Assembly: GCF_030362855.1 (NCBI RefSeq)
Contig: NZ_JAUCBP010000012.1
Span: 1-64,000 of the forward strand
Direction of reading: 5' to 3'
Length of the DNA stretch: 64,000 bases
Origin: Neoalteromonas arenosi
GTDB lineage: Bacteria; Pseudomonadota; Gammaproteobacteria; Enterobacterales; Alteromonadaceae
Shown here: piece by piece, positions 45,618-55,433 of the stretch
Layout of the letters: every line of letters starts with the position of its first letter
Numbering within the stretch: the stretch's first letter is position 1
Translations under genes and position numbers: made by a program
Notes under the pieces: model-generated
Databases searched by the model: none
Told to the model about the DNA's origin: nothing
What the model saw: only the letters and a program-made list of their open reading frames with translations

Positions 45618-48457
45618 TACGGGTTATTCACCAATAATCGCAGAGCATCCAGTTGTAACTGTGCACCTTGCATTGCGCTATCGAGCTGATTCATTTGGGT
45701 GCGAATAAAATCGATTTCTTCTTGGCGTATAGATGGATTGTGTTTGGCCAACGCCATAAGTCGATGGGCTTCCTCGCCGAGCACGCTATGCATGCTTTGA
45801 ATCGCATCGCGTTGGATGTTATTGGCCACTTGATGTGCGTGTTTTTCGGCATTTTCCAAATTTTGCATGATTGCGGGTTTCAGTGCCGTCAGCAGTTTAT
45901 TGGCGACTGCTCTATTGACGTTGAACAACGGCTCGGGGGCCAGTTCACAGATTTGGCCCTTGGCATCAATCGCAATACTGATCGGGGTTGGTGGAAGATA
46001 GCGCGTCAGTTGTAATGCTTTGGGAGCTTGTGCAGCTAACACAAAACTCGCCTGCAGGTAGTATGCCCCAGTGGGTAAATCCCGTGACTTAATAAAGGCC
46101 ACGCTGCTTTTTCCCAATACATCAGTGAGCACCATATCCATCGCATTGTGCACTAAAGGATGATCCCAACTGATAAACTGCAAGTGTTCTAAACTGGCTG
46201 CTGTAGAGCGTCGGTATGTGACTTCCATACCTTCAGGATCGAGGCCTGGCAATTGACTAACCATAGACTCTGTAGGCATCAATACATAGCTGTTATGGTC
46301 TTTCTCATCTTGTTGTACACCCAGTGCATCAAGCAAGCGATTCATGAAGTTAGGCAGCTCTGCTGACACATCTTGATGGGCGATATCTTCAAGCAGTGGC
46401 TCAATTTTCCCTTGTCCGGCAGCATTCATCTCTAATAGCTTATCGCGGCCTTGCTCTAACTGCTGACGATATTGGTTGTTCAAAGCTTGGGTATGGCTGA
46501 CTAGCGCCTCTATTGCAGTCGCATCATTAGGCGCAAGTAGACAACCGACTAACTCTGTTTGGGTCTCTTCAAATACCCGGGTACCGGTGGGGCAGGTAGA
46601 TGCAAATGCATTCAAGCCTTGGTGATACCAATCAAACAGCACGTGTTGAGCAGACTCGCTGAAGAAGGGCACATGGATTTGAATATCGCGCTGCTGACCG
46701 ATTCGGTCTAGTCGTCCTATGCGTTGCTCCAACAAGTCTGGGATCAGCGGTAAATCAAATAGGACGAGTTGATGGGCAAACTGGAAGTTACGTCCCTCAC
46801 TGCCAATTTCGCTACAAATTAATACCTGTGCTCCTTCTTCGTTCTGGGCGAAGTAGTGCGCGGCTTTATCGCGTTCGAGCAAGCTCATGCCTTCGTGAAA
46901 AACCGTTTGGCGGATCCCTGTTTTAATCCGTACATGCTCAGCCAACTGCTGCGCGGTAACAGAGCTGGCACATATCACTAGTACTTTCTCGGGTTTACAG
47001 GCAAGCAAATGTGCCAAGAGCCAATCAACCCGTGGGTCGTTTTCTAACCAAGTATCGAAAACTTCAGGCTGTTGTTCAGGGTGTAAGCGAGTATAGATGT
47101 CGGCATTTTCTTGTTCAAACAGACCTTGATAAATAGTCGGTAACTTTTGTGGATGTGCGTGCAATTGACGCTCAGGAAAGCCTTGAATAGCGGCCCGGCG
47201 GTTACGAAATAACAAACGGCCAGTACCGTGCTGGTCAATTAATGTATCGATTAATGACTCGCGCTGCGCAGCATCGGTAAAGTCGGTTTTTGCAGTTAAC
47301 CATTCACCAGCTACGTCAGTTAAGCGTTGAATTTCTATGGCGTCCGGTATTCTGTGTGCAAGTAGCGGTTCAACAGCTTGAGCGAGCTCACCGTAATGGC
47401 GTTCTTCCTCAAGAAAGGCCTGATAATCGTGGAACCGCGCTGGGTCAAGCAAACGCAAGCGCGCAAAATGACTTTCATGGCCCAATTGGTCGGGGGTGGC
47501 GGTTAACAGTAATACACCTTTAGTGGCTTGTGCTAGCTGCTCCACCGCGAGATATTGCGCTGATGGTGCATCTTGTTGCCACTGCAAATGATGGGCTTCA
47601 TCAACCACCATCAAATCCCACTGGGCCGATATGGCTTGTTCGCGGTGCTTAGTATTCTCGGTTAAAAAACTCAAAGAGCACAACACCAGCTGTTCTGTTT
47701 CAAACGGATTTTGCTGTTCGCCATCTTCCTCAGCGATAGCCTCGCAGCGACTGGCATCAAATACGGCAAAAGATAAATTAACCCGTCGCAACATCTCTAC
47801 TAACCATTGATGCACTAAGCTGTCAGGGACGACAATAAGCACGCGCTGCGCACGACCAGTGAGCAATTGCTGGTGGATGATCAGCGCTGCCTCTATGGTT
47901 TTGCCTAAGCCCACCTCATCGGCAAGTAATACTCGCGGTGCATAACGCTGACCGACTTCAGCAGCAATGTGCAACTGATGTGGGATAAGTTCGATACGCG
48001 CCCCGGCTAGTCCTAGAGTTTTTGCGGTTTGATGCTGATGTTGATAACGCCAGCACTCGTTGCGCAAATCAAACCACTTGGGATCGTCAAGTTGTCCACT
48101 GAGTAAGCGCTTTTCCGGCTGATTTAAGCGAATGTTGTGATCGAGTTGGGTTTCATGCAATTGTGCATCTTGTTTGGTATCTTCACGCAAGCCCACATAC
48201 CGGACTACGCCGCTGTGCTCTATGACTTCGCTAATACTCAGTTGCCAACCTTCTTCGCTCTGCACGGTATCGCCAACGGCGAACAGCAGGCGCGTTAACG
48301 GTGCACTGGCAAGTGCATAAGTACGCTGTTCATCCGTTGCGGGAAATAGAATATCAACGCTACGCGCACTCACGGCAATAATCGCACCGAGTCCTAGATC
48401 AGGTTCTGTATTGCTGATCCAGCGCTGTCCGACAGCGAACGGTTGATGACTTGCCAT
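45617..48457 (-). CDS. rapA: RNA polymerase-associated ATPase RapA
   Basis: SWI2/SNF2 protein that recycles stalled RNA polymerase. N-terminal double Tudor-like domain (about 1-105; VGQRWISNTEPDLGLG), Walker A ADEVGLGKTIEAAL with Lys186, DEAHHL, SNF2 helicase motifs (RIGRLDRIGQQRDIQ) and RapA-specific C-terminal regions. ATG at 48457 gives 946 aa against 968 in E. coli; the extra 45 upstream codons have no ribosome site. Confidence 0.97.
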   Translation of the reverse strand: MASHQPFAVGQRWISNTEPDLGLGAIIAVSARSVDILFPATDEQRTYALASAPLTRLLFAVGDTVQSEEGWQLSISEVIEHSGVVRYVGLREDTKQDAQLHETQLDHNIRLNQPEKRLLSGQLDDPKWFDLRNECWRYQHQHQTAKTLGLAGARIELIPHQLHIAAEVGQRYAPRVLLADEVGLGKTIEAALIIHQQLLTGRAQRVLIVVPDSLVHQWLVEMLRRVNLSFAVFDASRCEAIAEEDGEQQNPFETEQLVLCSLSFLTENTKHREQAISAQWDLMVVDEAHHLQWQQDAPSAQYLAVEQLAQATKGVLLLTATPDQLGHESHFARLRLLDPARFHDYQAFLEEERHYGELAQAVEPLLAHRIPDAIEIQRLTDVAGEWLTAKTDFTDAAQRESLIDTLIDQHGTGRLLFRNRRAAIQGFPERQLHAHPQKLPTIYQGLFEQENADIYTRLHPEQQPEVFDTWLENDPRVDWLLAHLLACKPEKVLVICASSVTAQQLAEHVRIKTGIRQTVFHEGMSLLERDKAAHYFAQNEEGAQVLICSEIGSEGRNFQFAHQLVLFDLPLIPDLLEQRIGRLDRIGQQRDIQIHVPFFSESAQHVLFDWYHQGLNAFASTCPTGTRVFEETQTELVGCLLAPNDATAIEALVSHTQALNNQYRQQLEQGRDKLLEMNAAGQGKIEPLLEDIAHQDVSAELPNFMNRLLDALGVQQDEKDHNSYVLMPTESMVSQLPGLDPEGMEVTYRRSTAASLEHLQFISWDHPLVHNAMDMVLTDVLGKSSVAFIKSRDLPTGAYYLQASFVLAAQAPKALQLTRYLPPTPISIAIDAKGQICELAPEPLFNVNRAVANKLLTALKPAIMQNLENAEKHAHQVANNIQRDAIQSMHSVLGEEAHRLMALAKHNPSIRQEEIDFIRTQMNQLDSAMQGAQLQLDALRLLVNNP

Positions 48458-48728
48458 GTAACAAACTCCAGTGTAGTTGCAAAATTTCCGGGGGCGGTAT
48501 TGTAGCGATAAGTGTAGCAAAGTCACTGTAATTCGACCGCTGAAAGACAGTGAAACACAATTAATTAAAAAAGTTGGTGCGAAGCGCTGCAAACTTTACT
48601 AAGGTGGTGCTAACTATGTTAAAAAACCAACATAGCAAGCGATGCAGGAAGACGTTTCCCTGACGCTTACTGGCATCGTCCTCGATCGTGCAAACAGCAG
48701 CGTGAGTCGCTGTTAACTGGAGTAACGG
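48458..48728. other. rapA-phoH divergent intergenic region
   Basis: 271 bp. One small inverted repeat, CTATGTT/AACATAG around AAAAAACC (48614-48635), and no gene seen. Should hold promoters for both genes; no convincing hexamer pair was identified. Confidence 0.4.
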
Positions 48729-50126
48729 ATGCCAAGAAAAAAAGCGCCCACCACCAAGATTTATGTTTTAGATACAAATATTCTGCTTCACGAACCATTG
48801 GCGTTTCTCTCTTTCAAAGAAAATGATGTCGTTGTACCTATGACGGTACTGGAAGAGCTCGATTATATTAAAGACAGCAAAAAGGATGTTGCACGCGACG
48901 CGCGGGTCTCGATTCGCGCAATGGAGGATTTACTCCATGACGCGACACCGGAAGACATGATTCAAGGCGTTTCCATGGCAGGCATGACGGCCGGCGAGTC
49001 AGCGCCAACCGGCACGTTGTCAATTTTTACTGATTTAACCATGGATGCCTCTCAGCAGGTATTTACCAGTAACGAGAATGATAACCGCATCATAAACGTT
49101 GCGTTACATTTACAAAAAGCGCGAGCACCTCGACAAGTCGTGCTAGTTACCAAAGATATTAATATGCGCTTAAAGGCAAAAGGTGCTGGCCTTGCTCATG
49201 TTGAAGACTATCGAACAGACCAATTGATAAGCGATATCAAATACTTATCCAAGGGTTATCATACCTTTGAGGGTGATTTTTGGAGTAATGTTAAATCTGT
49301 CGACAGTCGCACTGAGGGCCGAGACACGATTCATACGATACCGCGCAAGGTGTTACCAGAGGCGTACATCAATGAGTTTTTGCTTGATGAAACGGGGCAC
49401 TTTGCTGGCTTGGTGGAGTCCATGGACGATGAAACGATGGATGTGCTGGACTTGGGCTATGAGCGCTTAATGGGGCGTCACGCGTGGGGCATATCACCAA
49501 AGAATATCGGTCAGGCGTTAGCGCTGCATGCGTTACTTGATCCACATATTGACTTGGTGGTCCTCACGGGGCCTGCCGGTTCGGGGAAAACGTTATTAGC
49601 ATTGGCTGCAGCGTTGGAAATGACGGTAGAGCGCAACATGTACGATAAGATCATCGTTACGCGCAGTACCCCAGAAATTGCTGAGTCTATTGGTTTCTTA
49701 CCGGGCACTGAAGAAGAGAAGATGGCTCCGTGGTTGGCAGCGATCACGGACTCACTGGAGGTGTTACACAAGAATGACGAGAACACTAAAGGCTCGATGA
49801 ATTACATCATGGAAAAAGCCAACATCCAGTTTAAATCGGTGAACTTTATGCGCGGCCGCAGTTTACAAAACGCAATAGTGATCCTCGATGAGTCGCAAAA
49901 CCTGACGGCGTCACAGTTAAAAACGATTATTACCCGCTGTGGTGAAGGCACTAAATTGATTTGTGGCGGAAACTTGGCCCAAATTGATAGCAATTACTTA
50001 AGTGCGGTTACGTCGGGTTTGACTTATATCGTTGAGAAATTTAAAAACTTCTCCGGCAGCGCTACTATCAACTTAGATGGCGTGGTGCGCAGTCGCTTGG
50101 CGGAGTTTGCAGAAGAGCAACTGTAG
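48729..50126 (+). CDS. PhoH-family PIN-ATPase (YlaK-like)
   Basis: N-terminal PIN nuclease-type domain (YVLDTNILLHEP at about 12-23, acidic residues ELD and KDINMRLKA) fused to a PhoH ATPase with P-loop GPAGSGKT (about 281-288) and VILDESQNLTASQLKT. PhoH2-type proteins couple RNase and helicase activity. 465 aa; GGAG upstream of ATG. Divergent from rapA. Confidence 0.95.
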   Translation: MPRKKAPTTKIYVLDTNILLHEPLAFLSFKENDVVVPMTVLEELDYIKDSKKDVARDARVSIRAMEDLLHDATPEDMIQGVSMAGMTAGESAPTGTLSIFTDLTMDASQQVFTSNENDNRIINVALHLQKARAPRQVVLVTKDINMRLKAKGAGLAHVEDYRTDQLISDIKYLSKGYHTFEGDFWSNVKSVDSRTEGRDTIHTIPRKVLPEAYINEFLLDETGHFAGLVESMDDETMDVLDLGYERLMGRHAWGISPKNIGQALALHALLDPHIDLVVLTGPAGSGKTLLALAAALEMTVERNMYDKIIVTRSTPEIAESIGFLPGTEEEKMAPWLAAITDSLEVLHKNDENTKGSMNYIMEKANIQFKSVNFMRGRSLQNAIVILDESQNLTASQLKTIITRCGEGTKLICGGNLAQIDSNYLSAVTSGLTYIVEKFKNFSGSATINLDGVVRSRLAEFAEEQL

Positions 50127-50188
50127 TTATCCGTGTACGCTGGCTAGAGTGTGTGTCAACAACAGGAGAGTGTTGTGGGGTTTGACCT

Positions 50189-51112
50189 TTGCTGATTAAA
50201 AAGCTCAATGACTACAGGGCGTCTGTGTTAGTGGTTGATGATGAGCCCATCAATACTGAAATCTTGGCCAATGCCTTGGTGCAAAAGTATTGGGTTCATC
50301 AAGCGGCCTCTGGTAAACAAGCCTTGGATTTTGTTCGCAAACGTCCGGTCGACCTTATCTTACTCGATATTCGCATGCCGGATATGGATGGTTATGAGGT
50401 GTTACGCGAGCTCAAGCGCGATGCCAGTACTGACTCCATTCCTGTGATTTTCGTCACTGGCCAAGACTCTACTGAAGATGAGCTCCGGGGTTTAAAGCTA
50501 GGTGCCGTCGATTATATTCGCAAGCCCTATAAAATCCCGTTGGCGCTCGCCCGGATCAATGTGCATATCGATTTGAAGGTGAAAAGCGATATCTTAGCGC
50601 ATGTAGCATCCGCTGATGGATTAACTGGAATTGCTAATCGCCGAACCTTCGATGAGTCTCTGGTTAGCATCCATGAACACTGCATGGGTGAACGCTCTAA
50701 TTACGGTGTGGTGTTAATTGACATTGATTTCTTTAAACAATACAACGACACCTATGGCCATGCTCAAGGTGATGATGCGCTAAAGAGTGTGGCCAGTACC
50801 TTGTATTCGGTGGCGCAGCGCACGGATGATATTGTCGCGCGCGTCGGTGGAGAGGAATTTGCGTTGATATTGCCAAATGTCGACAAGAAGGCACTGCAGG
50901 CTTTGTGTGAAAAGATCCACCGAGCGATTGCTGCTTTAGGCATTGAGCACAAGGCATCTGAAGTCAGCAATCGGCTTACCGTTAGCGTTGGCGGTGTGTT
51001 ATGCGCGCCACAAGCTGGTAACTCACCAAGTGTAATCTATCAACAGGCCGATCAAGCGCTCTATGCAGCGAAAAACCAAGGCCGAGACACCACCGTAATG
51101 GGCGAAGATTAG
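50189..51112 (+). CDS. Response regulator-diguanylate cyclase (REC-GGDEF)
   Basis: Receiver domain (residues 12-130) with acidic pair Asp17/Asp18, phosphoacceptor Asp60 (LLDIRMPDMDGYE) and IRKPY, then GGDEF (about 140-305) with active GGEEF (220-224) and I-site RTDD (211-214). PleD/WspR-like layout: phosphorylation should trigger dimerisation and cyclic di-GMP synthesis. TTG start at 50189 is likely but weakly supported. No partner kinase next to it. Overlaps the convergent gene by 4 bp. Confidence 0.93.
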   Translation: MLIKKLNDYRASVLVVDDEPINTEILANALVQKYWVHQAASGKQALDFVRKRPVDLILLDIRMPDMDGYEVLRELKRDASTDSIPVIFVTGQDSTEDELRGLKLGAVDYIRKPYKIPLALARINVHIDLKVKSDILAHVASADGLTGIANRRTFDESLVSIHEHCMGERSNYGVVLIDIDFFKQYNDTYGHAQGDDALKSVASTLYSVAQRTDDIVARVGGEEFALILPNVDKKALQALCEKIHRAIAALGIEHKASEVSNRLTVSVGGVLCAPQAGNSPSVIYQQADQALYAAKNQGRDTTVMGED

Positions 51113-52092
51113 TTAACTTGTTGGGTAATGGCAGCCTGAATCGATTGTGTGGTGTACTGACCTTGTTGGATCGCCAGTAAACTTTGCTGGCCAATTTCTC
51201 CTAGCGGCATCAGACTTGGGCCGGTCGGCTCCATAAGTATATAGGGCAAGCCTTCAATCATTATTCTTTGATCTTCATTACCCGCAGTTAAACTAATCGC
51301 CAACAAGGCATGATTGCGCAAAAATACCATCCGCATTGGTACTTTGGGAAGAAAGGCGCGAATTATCGCTGCGGCTAAAACTGTCTTGCTATCGCAGTCG
51401 CCGATATTTTGATTGAGTAAGGTGATAGGGGGCAAAAAGCCTGAACCATTGGTGGATACTCGATCAGTCAATGTCGAATAGGGAATGGACTGCAACCAGC
51501 CGAGCATTAAATTAATATATTCGCGCGCATCGCTGTCGCGGTTGAGCTTTTCATAAATCGCTTGCGAGAGCGGAATCAGTGCACGAGTGCTTTCATCGAT
51601 ATAGCGCAAGTGATCGGGTTTTATCGCATTTTGGTTTAAACGCGTTTGGTAGCGCTCGTAATAATTTTTATATAAGTACTCATCATAAGCTTGCTGCTCG
51701 TGTGCGCGCATCGCTTGCTGATATTCAGCAATTTTTTCTGGGAAGCGGCTGCTGACCGAAATATCAATTAATTCGCCATTGGGTTTAATGTCGATTCGCA
51801 CTTGTTTGGGATCGTAGGTTCTTGCGTGATGGAACAAAGACACGACCACGTGACGCTGCGCGACCGACGGTTGGTAACTGCGCTGAGTCGTGGGCAAGCG
51901 CGCGATGGCACTTTGTTCAAGGGTAAACGATAGGTCCTGTGACTGACGATCTTGGTCTAACCACGCATACGCGTACGCGACACCATCTTGTGTGGCATTG
52001 CGTGAAAAACTCTGTTGTTGAGCGTATAAAGCAAATGATGCGAATAACGCTAAACTTGCAACGAGTCCTTGCTTAATTGTGTTTCTGCGCAT
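51109..52092 (-). CDS. Secreted transglutaminase-like protein
   Basis: Signal peptide (about 1-24, ending LYAQ). The C-terminal third has GDCDSKTVLAAAIIRAF with Cys233, FLRNHALLAIS with His261, and LMEPTGPS as a possible third residue, the order of a transglutaminase-like cysteine protease fold. Overlaps cysG by 43 bp on the same strand, so they are probably coexpressed. Substrate unknown; envelope localisation inferred from signal peptide. Confidence 0.8.
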   Translation of the reverse strand: MRRNTIKQGLVASLALFASFALYAQQQSFSRNATQDGVAYAYAWLDQDRQSQDLSFTLEQSAIARLPTTQRSYQPSVAQRHVVVSLFHHARTYDPKQVRIDIKPNGELIDISVSSRFPEKIAEYQQAMRAHEQQAYDEYLYKNYYERYQTRLNQNAIKPDHLRYIDESTRALIPLSQAIYEKLNRDSDAREYINLMLGWLQSIPYSTLTDRVSTNGSGFLPPITLLNQNIGDCDSKTVLAAAIIRAFLPKVPMRMVFLRNHALLAISLTAGNEDQRIMIEGLPYILMEPTGPSLMPLGEIGQQSLLAIQQGQYTTQSIQAAITQQVN

Positions 52093-53474
52093 GGCTGATA
52101 CCAGTTCAATTGCTCATGTAAAGCAACTACTCCTCCAACAATAATCAATGTTGGGGGCTTAATGTCAACCTGTTCTGCACATTTTTCAATCGTTTCTAGG
52201 GTACCTGTTACCACGCGCTGATTGGGAAGTGTTGCTGACTCCACAAGTGCGATAGGTGTTGTGGACGCTAATCCGTGGGCAATTAACTCACGGCTGATGA
52301 TAGGCAAACCCGTTAGGCCCATGTAAAAAACAATCGTTTGTTGCGGTTGCGCCAAGGCTGTCCAGTTTAAGTCAATGCTGTCATCTTTTAAGTGCCCCGT
52401 CGCAAACACCACCGACTGTGCATGGTCGCGATGAGTCAGTGGAATACCTGCATAAGTTGCAGCGCCTGTGGCGGCAGTGATCCCCGGCACTACTTCAAAG
52501 CCAATGTTGTGCTCAAGCAGGGTTTGTATTTCTTCGCCTCCACGGCCAAAGATAAACGGATCGCCCCCTTTCAAGCGCACAACACGGTTGCCTTTTTGTG
52601 CTTCGCTAACCAGCAATTGATTTATTTCATCTTGCGGTAAGGTGTGCTTACTTTTTGCTTTGCCAACGTAAACTTTCTCTGCATCACGGCGGACCATTTC
52701 CAGAATAGCCGGTGAGACCAGGCGGTCGTACACCACTACGTCGGCTTTTTGCATTAAGCGCAATGCTCTAAACGTCAAAAGATCAGGATCACCGGGGCCG
52801 GCACCGACCAAATACACTTGGCCTTCAACTCGCTGCTGCTGTTGGTAGTTGTTCAGCAGTGCGTCGAGTTTTTCCGCCGCTTGCTTGTCACGACCTTGAA
52901 CAACGTGTTCGGCGATATCGCCATCTAACACTTCCTCCCAGAAGTAACGTCGCTCAGTAACGTTGGCTAATGCAGATTTAACTTTATCGCGAAAGCGTTC
53001 CGAAAACTCGCCTAAACGGCTCACACTTTGCGGAATAACGCTCTCGAGCTTTTGGCGTAAATAGCGCAACAATACCGGTGCAACGCCCCCGGAACTCATT
53101 GCGATGAGGATCGGCGAGCGATCCACAATGGACGGGGTTATGAATTTACACAATGGTGTATTGTCGACCACATTGACTAAAATCTGCTTGCTGTGTCCTA
53201 AGTCATGCACATGTTGATTGACCTCTGGGTCATCAGTGGCAATAAAGACCAAATTTTTATTGTTTAAGTCGTCGTCTTCAAACTTGCGCAACAGCACCGT
53301 TACACCGTGCTGTGCACATAACTCTTCGACGGTGCGGCAGCACCACGGTGATACCAAGGTCACCTTTGCGTGCGTTTTTAGCAATAGTTCTAGCTTGCGA
53401 GCAGCGACCTCGCCACCACCCACGACTAACGCGTGAGTGTGGTCGGTATCAATAAAAACAGGAAAGTACTGCAT
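52050..53474 (-). CDS. cysG: Siroheme synthase CysG
   Basis: Trifunctional enzyme making siroheme for sulfite and nitrite reductases. N-terminal precorrin-2 dehydrogenase/ferrochelatase (about 1-210; MQYFPVFIDTDHTHALVVGG and MSSGGVAPVLLRYLRQKLE), then uroporphyrinogen III methyltransferase (about 215-474; VYLVGAGPGDPDLLTFRALR, RLKGGDPFIFGRGGEE). 474 aa. 8 bp after deaD, overlapping the next gene. Confidence 0.97.
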   Translation of the reverse strand: MQYFPVFIDTDHTHALVVGGGEVAARKLELLLKTHAKVTLVSPWCCRTVEELCAQHGVTVLLRKFEDDDLNNKNLVFIATDDPEVNQHVHDLGHSKQILVNVVDNTPLCKFITPSIVDRSPILIAMSSGGVAPVLLRYLRQKLESVIPQSVSRLGEFSERFRDKVKSALANVTERRYFWEEVLDGDIAEHVVQGRDKQAAEKLDALLNNYQQQQRVEGQVYLVGAGPGDPDLLTFRALRLMQKADVVVYDRLVSPAILEMVRRDAEKVYVGKAKSKHTLPQDEINQLLVSEAQKGNRVVRLKGGDPFIFGRGGEEIQTLLEHNIGFEVVPGITAATGAATYAGIPLTHRDHAQSVVFATGHLKDDSIDLNWTALAQPQQTIVFYMGLTGLPIISRELIAHGLASTTPIALVESATLPNQRVVTGTLETIEKCAEQVDIKPPTLIIVGGVVALHEQLNWYQPCAETQLSKDSLQV

Positions 53475-53482
53475 TGTGTGGT

Positions 53483-55234
53483 TTAGTCGAATTTAGGCTT
53501 ACGACGTTTGTCCGAACCACCTTTTTCATTGCGGCGCTTGCTGCCTTTGCGCGGTGGTTCATCTGACCATTCACGCATATTCAAGCGTTGTCCGGCCACC
53601 CTTGTACCTTTTAGCGTTTCGCGCGTGTCAGCAGGCATACCTTTGGGTAAATCAACCGTACTGAACGTATCGTAAATTTCAATCGCGCCAATGTGTTTAC
53701 TACTGATATTGGCTTCGTTGGCTATTGCACCGACGATATTACCTGGCTTAACGCCGTGTGAGTGGCCTACTTCGATGCGGTAACGTTGTTTGTCAGCGTC
53801 TGGCTTACTATTGCGCGGGCCTTGGCTACGACGCTCATTACGACCACCTTTGCCATCACGCCCATCACGACGTTCATCGCGCTTTGGCTTACTGTGTAAA
53901 TCTGGTCGATCAGACTCTTTGAGAAGCAATGGTTCGTCGCCTTGAGCAAGTTTTGCTAATGCGGCTAACAAGCGCTCTGGAGACGCTTCAGTTTGCTCTT
54001 GAATGCTGTCGATAACCGGCAAGAACTGCTCAATAGAATCGTCTTGCAGTGCGTCCATCACACTGGCTTGGAAGCGTGTTAAGCGCGATTCGTTGAGCTC
54101 GTTTATAGACGGGATATCCATCTTTTCGATCGGCTGCTTGGTGGTTTTTTCAATCGAAAACAACAAGCGCTTTTCACGATAGTTAATAAACAAAATCGCG
54201 TCGCCCTGACGTCCCGCTCGACCTGTTCGGCCAATCCGGTGCACATATGACTCTGAATCGTACGGAATGTCGAAATTGATGACGTGACTGACGCGCTCAA
54301 CATCAAGACCACGAGCAACCACATCTGTCGCAACGAGGATATCTATCTTGCCTTGTTTAAGACGTTCTACGGTGCGCTCTCGCGCATTTTGCGGAATATC
54401 GCCATTCAATGGCTCTACGTCATAGCCGCGTGCGGATAACTTTTCTGCCAATTCAACCGTAGCCGTCTTGGTTCGCACAAAGATAATCATGCCATCAAAG
54501 GCTTCCACTTCCATGATCCGGGTTAATGCTTCCAGTTTGTGATGCCCAGCTACTTGACAATAACGTTGGCGTATCGTGCTTGCCGTGCTTACCTTAGAGG
54601 CAATTTTTACTTGTTTAGGATCTTTGAGGTAGCGTTTAGTGATCTTGCGAATAGGCTCTGGCATTGTCGCCGAGAACAGGGCCGTTTGGCGTTCTTCTGG
54701 CGCATGGCTCAGAATGTGTTCTACGTCGTCGATAAAGCCCATACGCAACATTTCATCAGCTTCATCGAGTACTAAGAACCGTAACTCGTGAAGTTTTAGT
54801 GTGCCGCGTTTTATATGGTCAATAACGCGTCCTGGTGTGCCCACCACGACATGTACACCGCGTTTTAGCTGTCTAATCTGGTTGTCGTAGGATTGGCCAC
54901 CATAGATAGGTAATACTCGGATTTTCTTTGAAAAACTTGCGTATACTTGGAAAGCTTCTGCAACTTGGATCGCCAACTCACGGGTTGGTGCCAATACGAG
55001 TAGTTGGGGTAACGTCGCTTCAAGGTCAAGCTGAGCGAGCATAGGCAGCGCAAAAGCCGCAGTTTTGCCTGTACCGGTTTGGGCCTGGCCGAGTAAATCA
55101 TGTCCTTGCAGAAGCAGTGGAATGCTCTCCGCTTGGATTGGTGATGGTTTTTCGTACCCTACTTTTTCAAGGGCCTTAAGAATTGGTTCGGGTAGTGCTA
55201 AGTCGCTAAATGTCAAATCGACGTTGGTAGTCAT
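53483..55234 (-). CDS. deaD: ATP-dependent RNA helicase DeaD (CsdA)
   Basis: DEAD-box helicase of cold-shock ribosome assembly and mRNA decay. Q motif (FSDLALPEPILKALEKVGY), AQTGTGKTAAF, VLDEADEML, SAT, and HRIGRTGRAGR; C-terminal extension with a DbpA-type RNA-binding domain (about 475-555) and basic tail. 583 aa, near the usual length. AGGAT precedes the ATG. Confidence 0.96.
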   Translation of the reverse strand: MTTNVDLTFSDLALPEPILKALEKVGYEKPSPIQAESIPLLLQGHDLLGQAQTGTGKTAAFALPMLAQLDLEATLPQLLVLAPTRELAIQVAEAFQVYASFSKKIRVLPIYGGQSYDNQIRQLKRGVHVVVGTPGRVIDHIKRGTLKLHELRFLVLDEADEMLRMGFIDDVEHILSHAPEERQTALFSATMPEPIRKITKRYLKDPKQVKIASKVSTASTIRQRYCQVAGHHKLEALTRIMEVEAFDGMIIFVRTKTATVELAEKLSARGYDVEPLNGDIPQNARERTVERLKQGKIDILVATDVVARGLDVERVSHVINFDIPYDSESYVHRIGRTGRAGRQGDAILFINYREKRLLFSIEKTTKQPIEKMDIPSINELNESRLTRFQASVMDALQDDSIEQFLPVIDSIQEQTEASPERLLAALAKLAQGDEPLLLKESDRPDLHSKPKRDERRDGRDGKGGRNERRSQGPRNSKPDADKQRYRIEVGHSHGVKPGNIVGAIANEANISSKHIGAIEIYDTFSTVDLPKGMPADTRETLKGTRVAGQRLNMREWSDEPPRKGSKRRNEKGGSDKRRKPKFD

Positions 55235-55433
55235 GCTGTATCCTGAAATTGGGCGGGTAAAATGCTCATCAGCTTGGCGCGCCCATCAAGAAGTGCCGTT
55301 GGATGGTTCAACAATCACCGCTTGAGTGTTGCAAAGCGTATAGTATATTCGATAACCTGAGCCTATACCATGTAATCTAAAAAATTACACCAGATTGCCG
55401 GCTACTTAGGCATCATTACAGAAAGGACTTACC

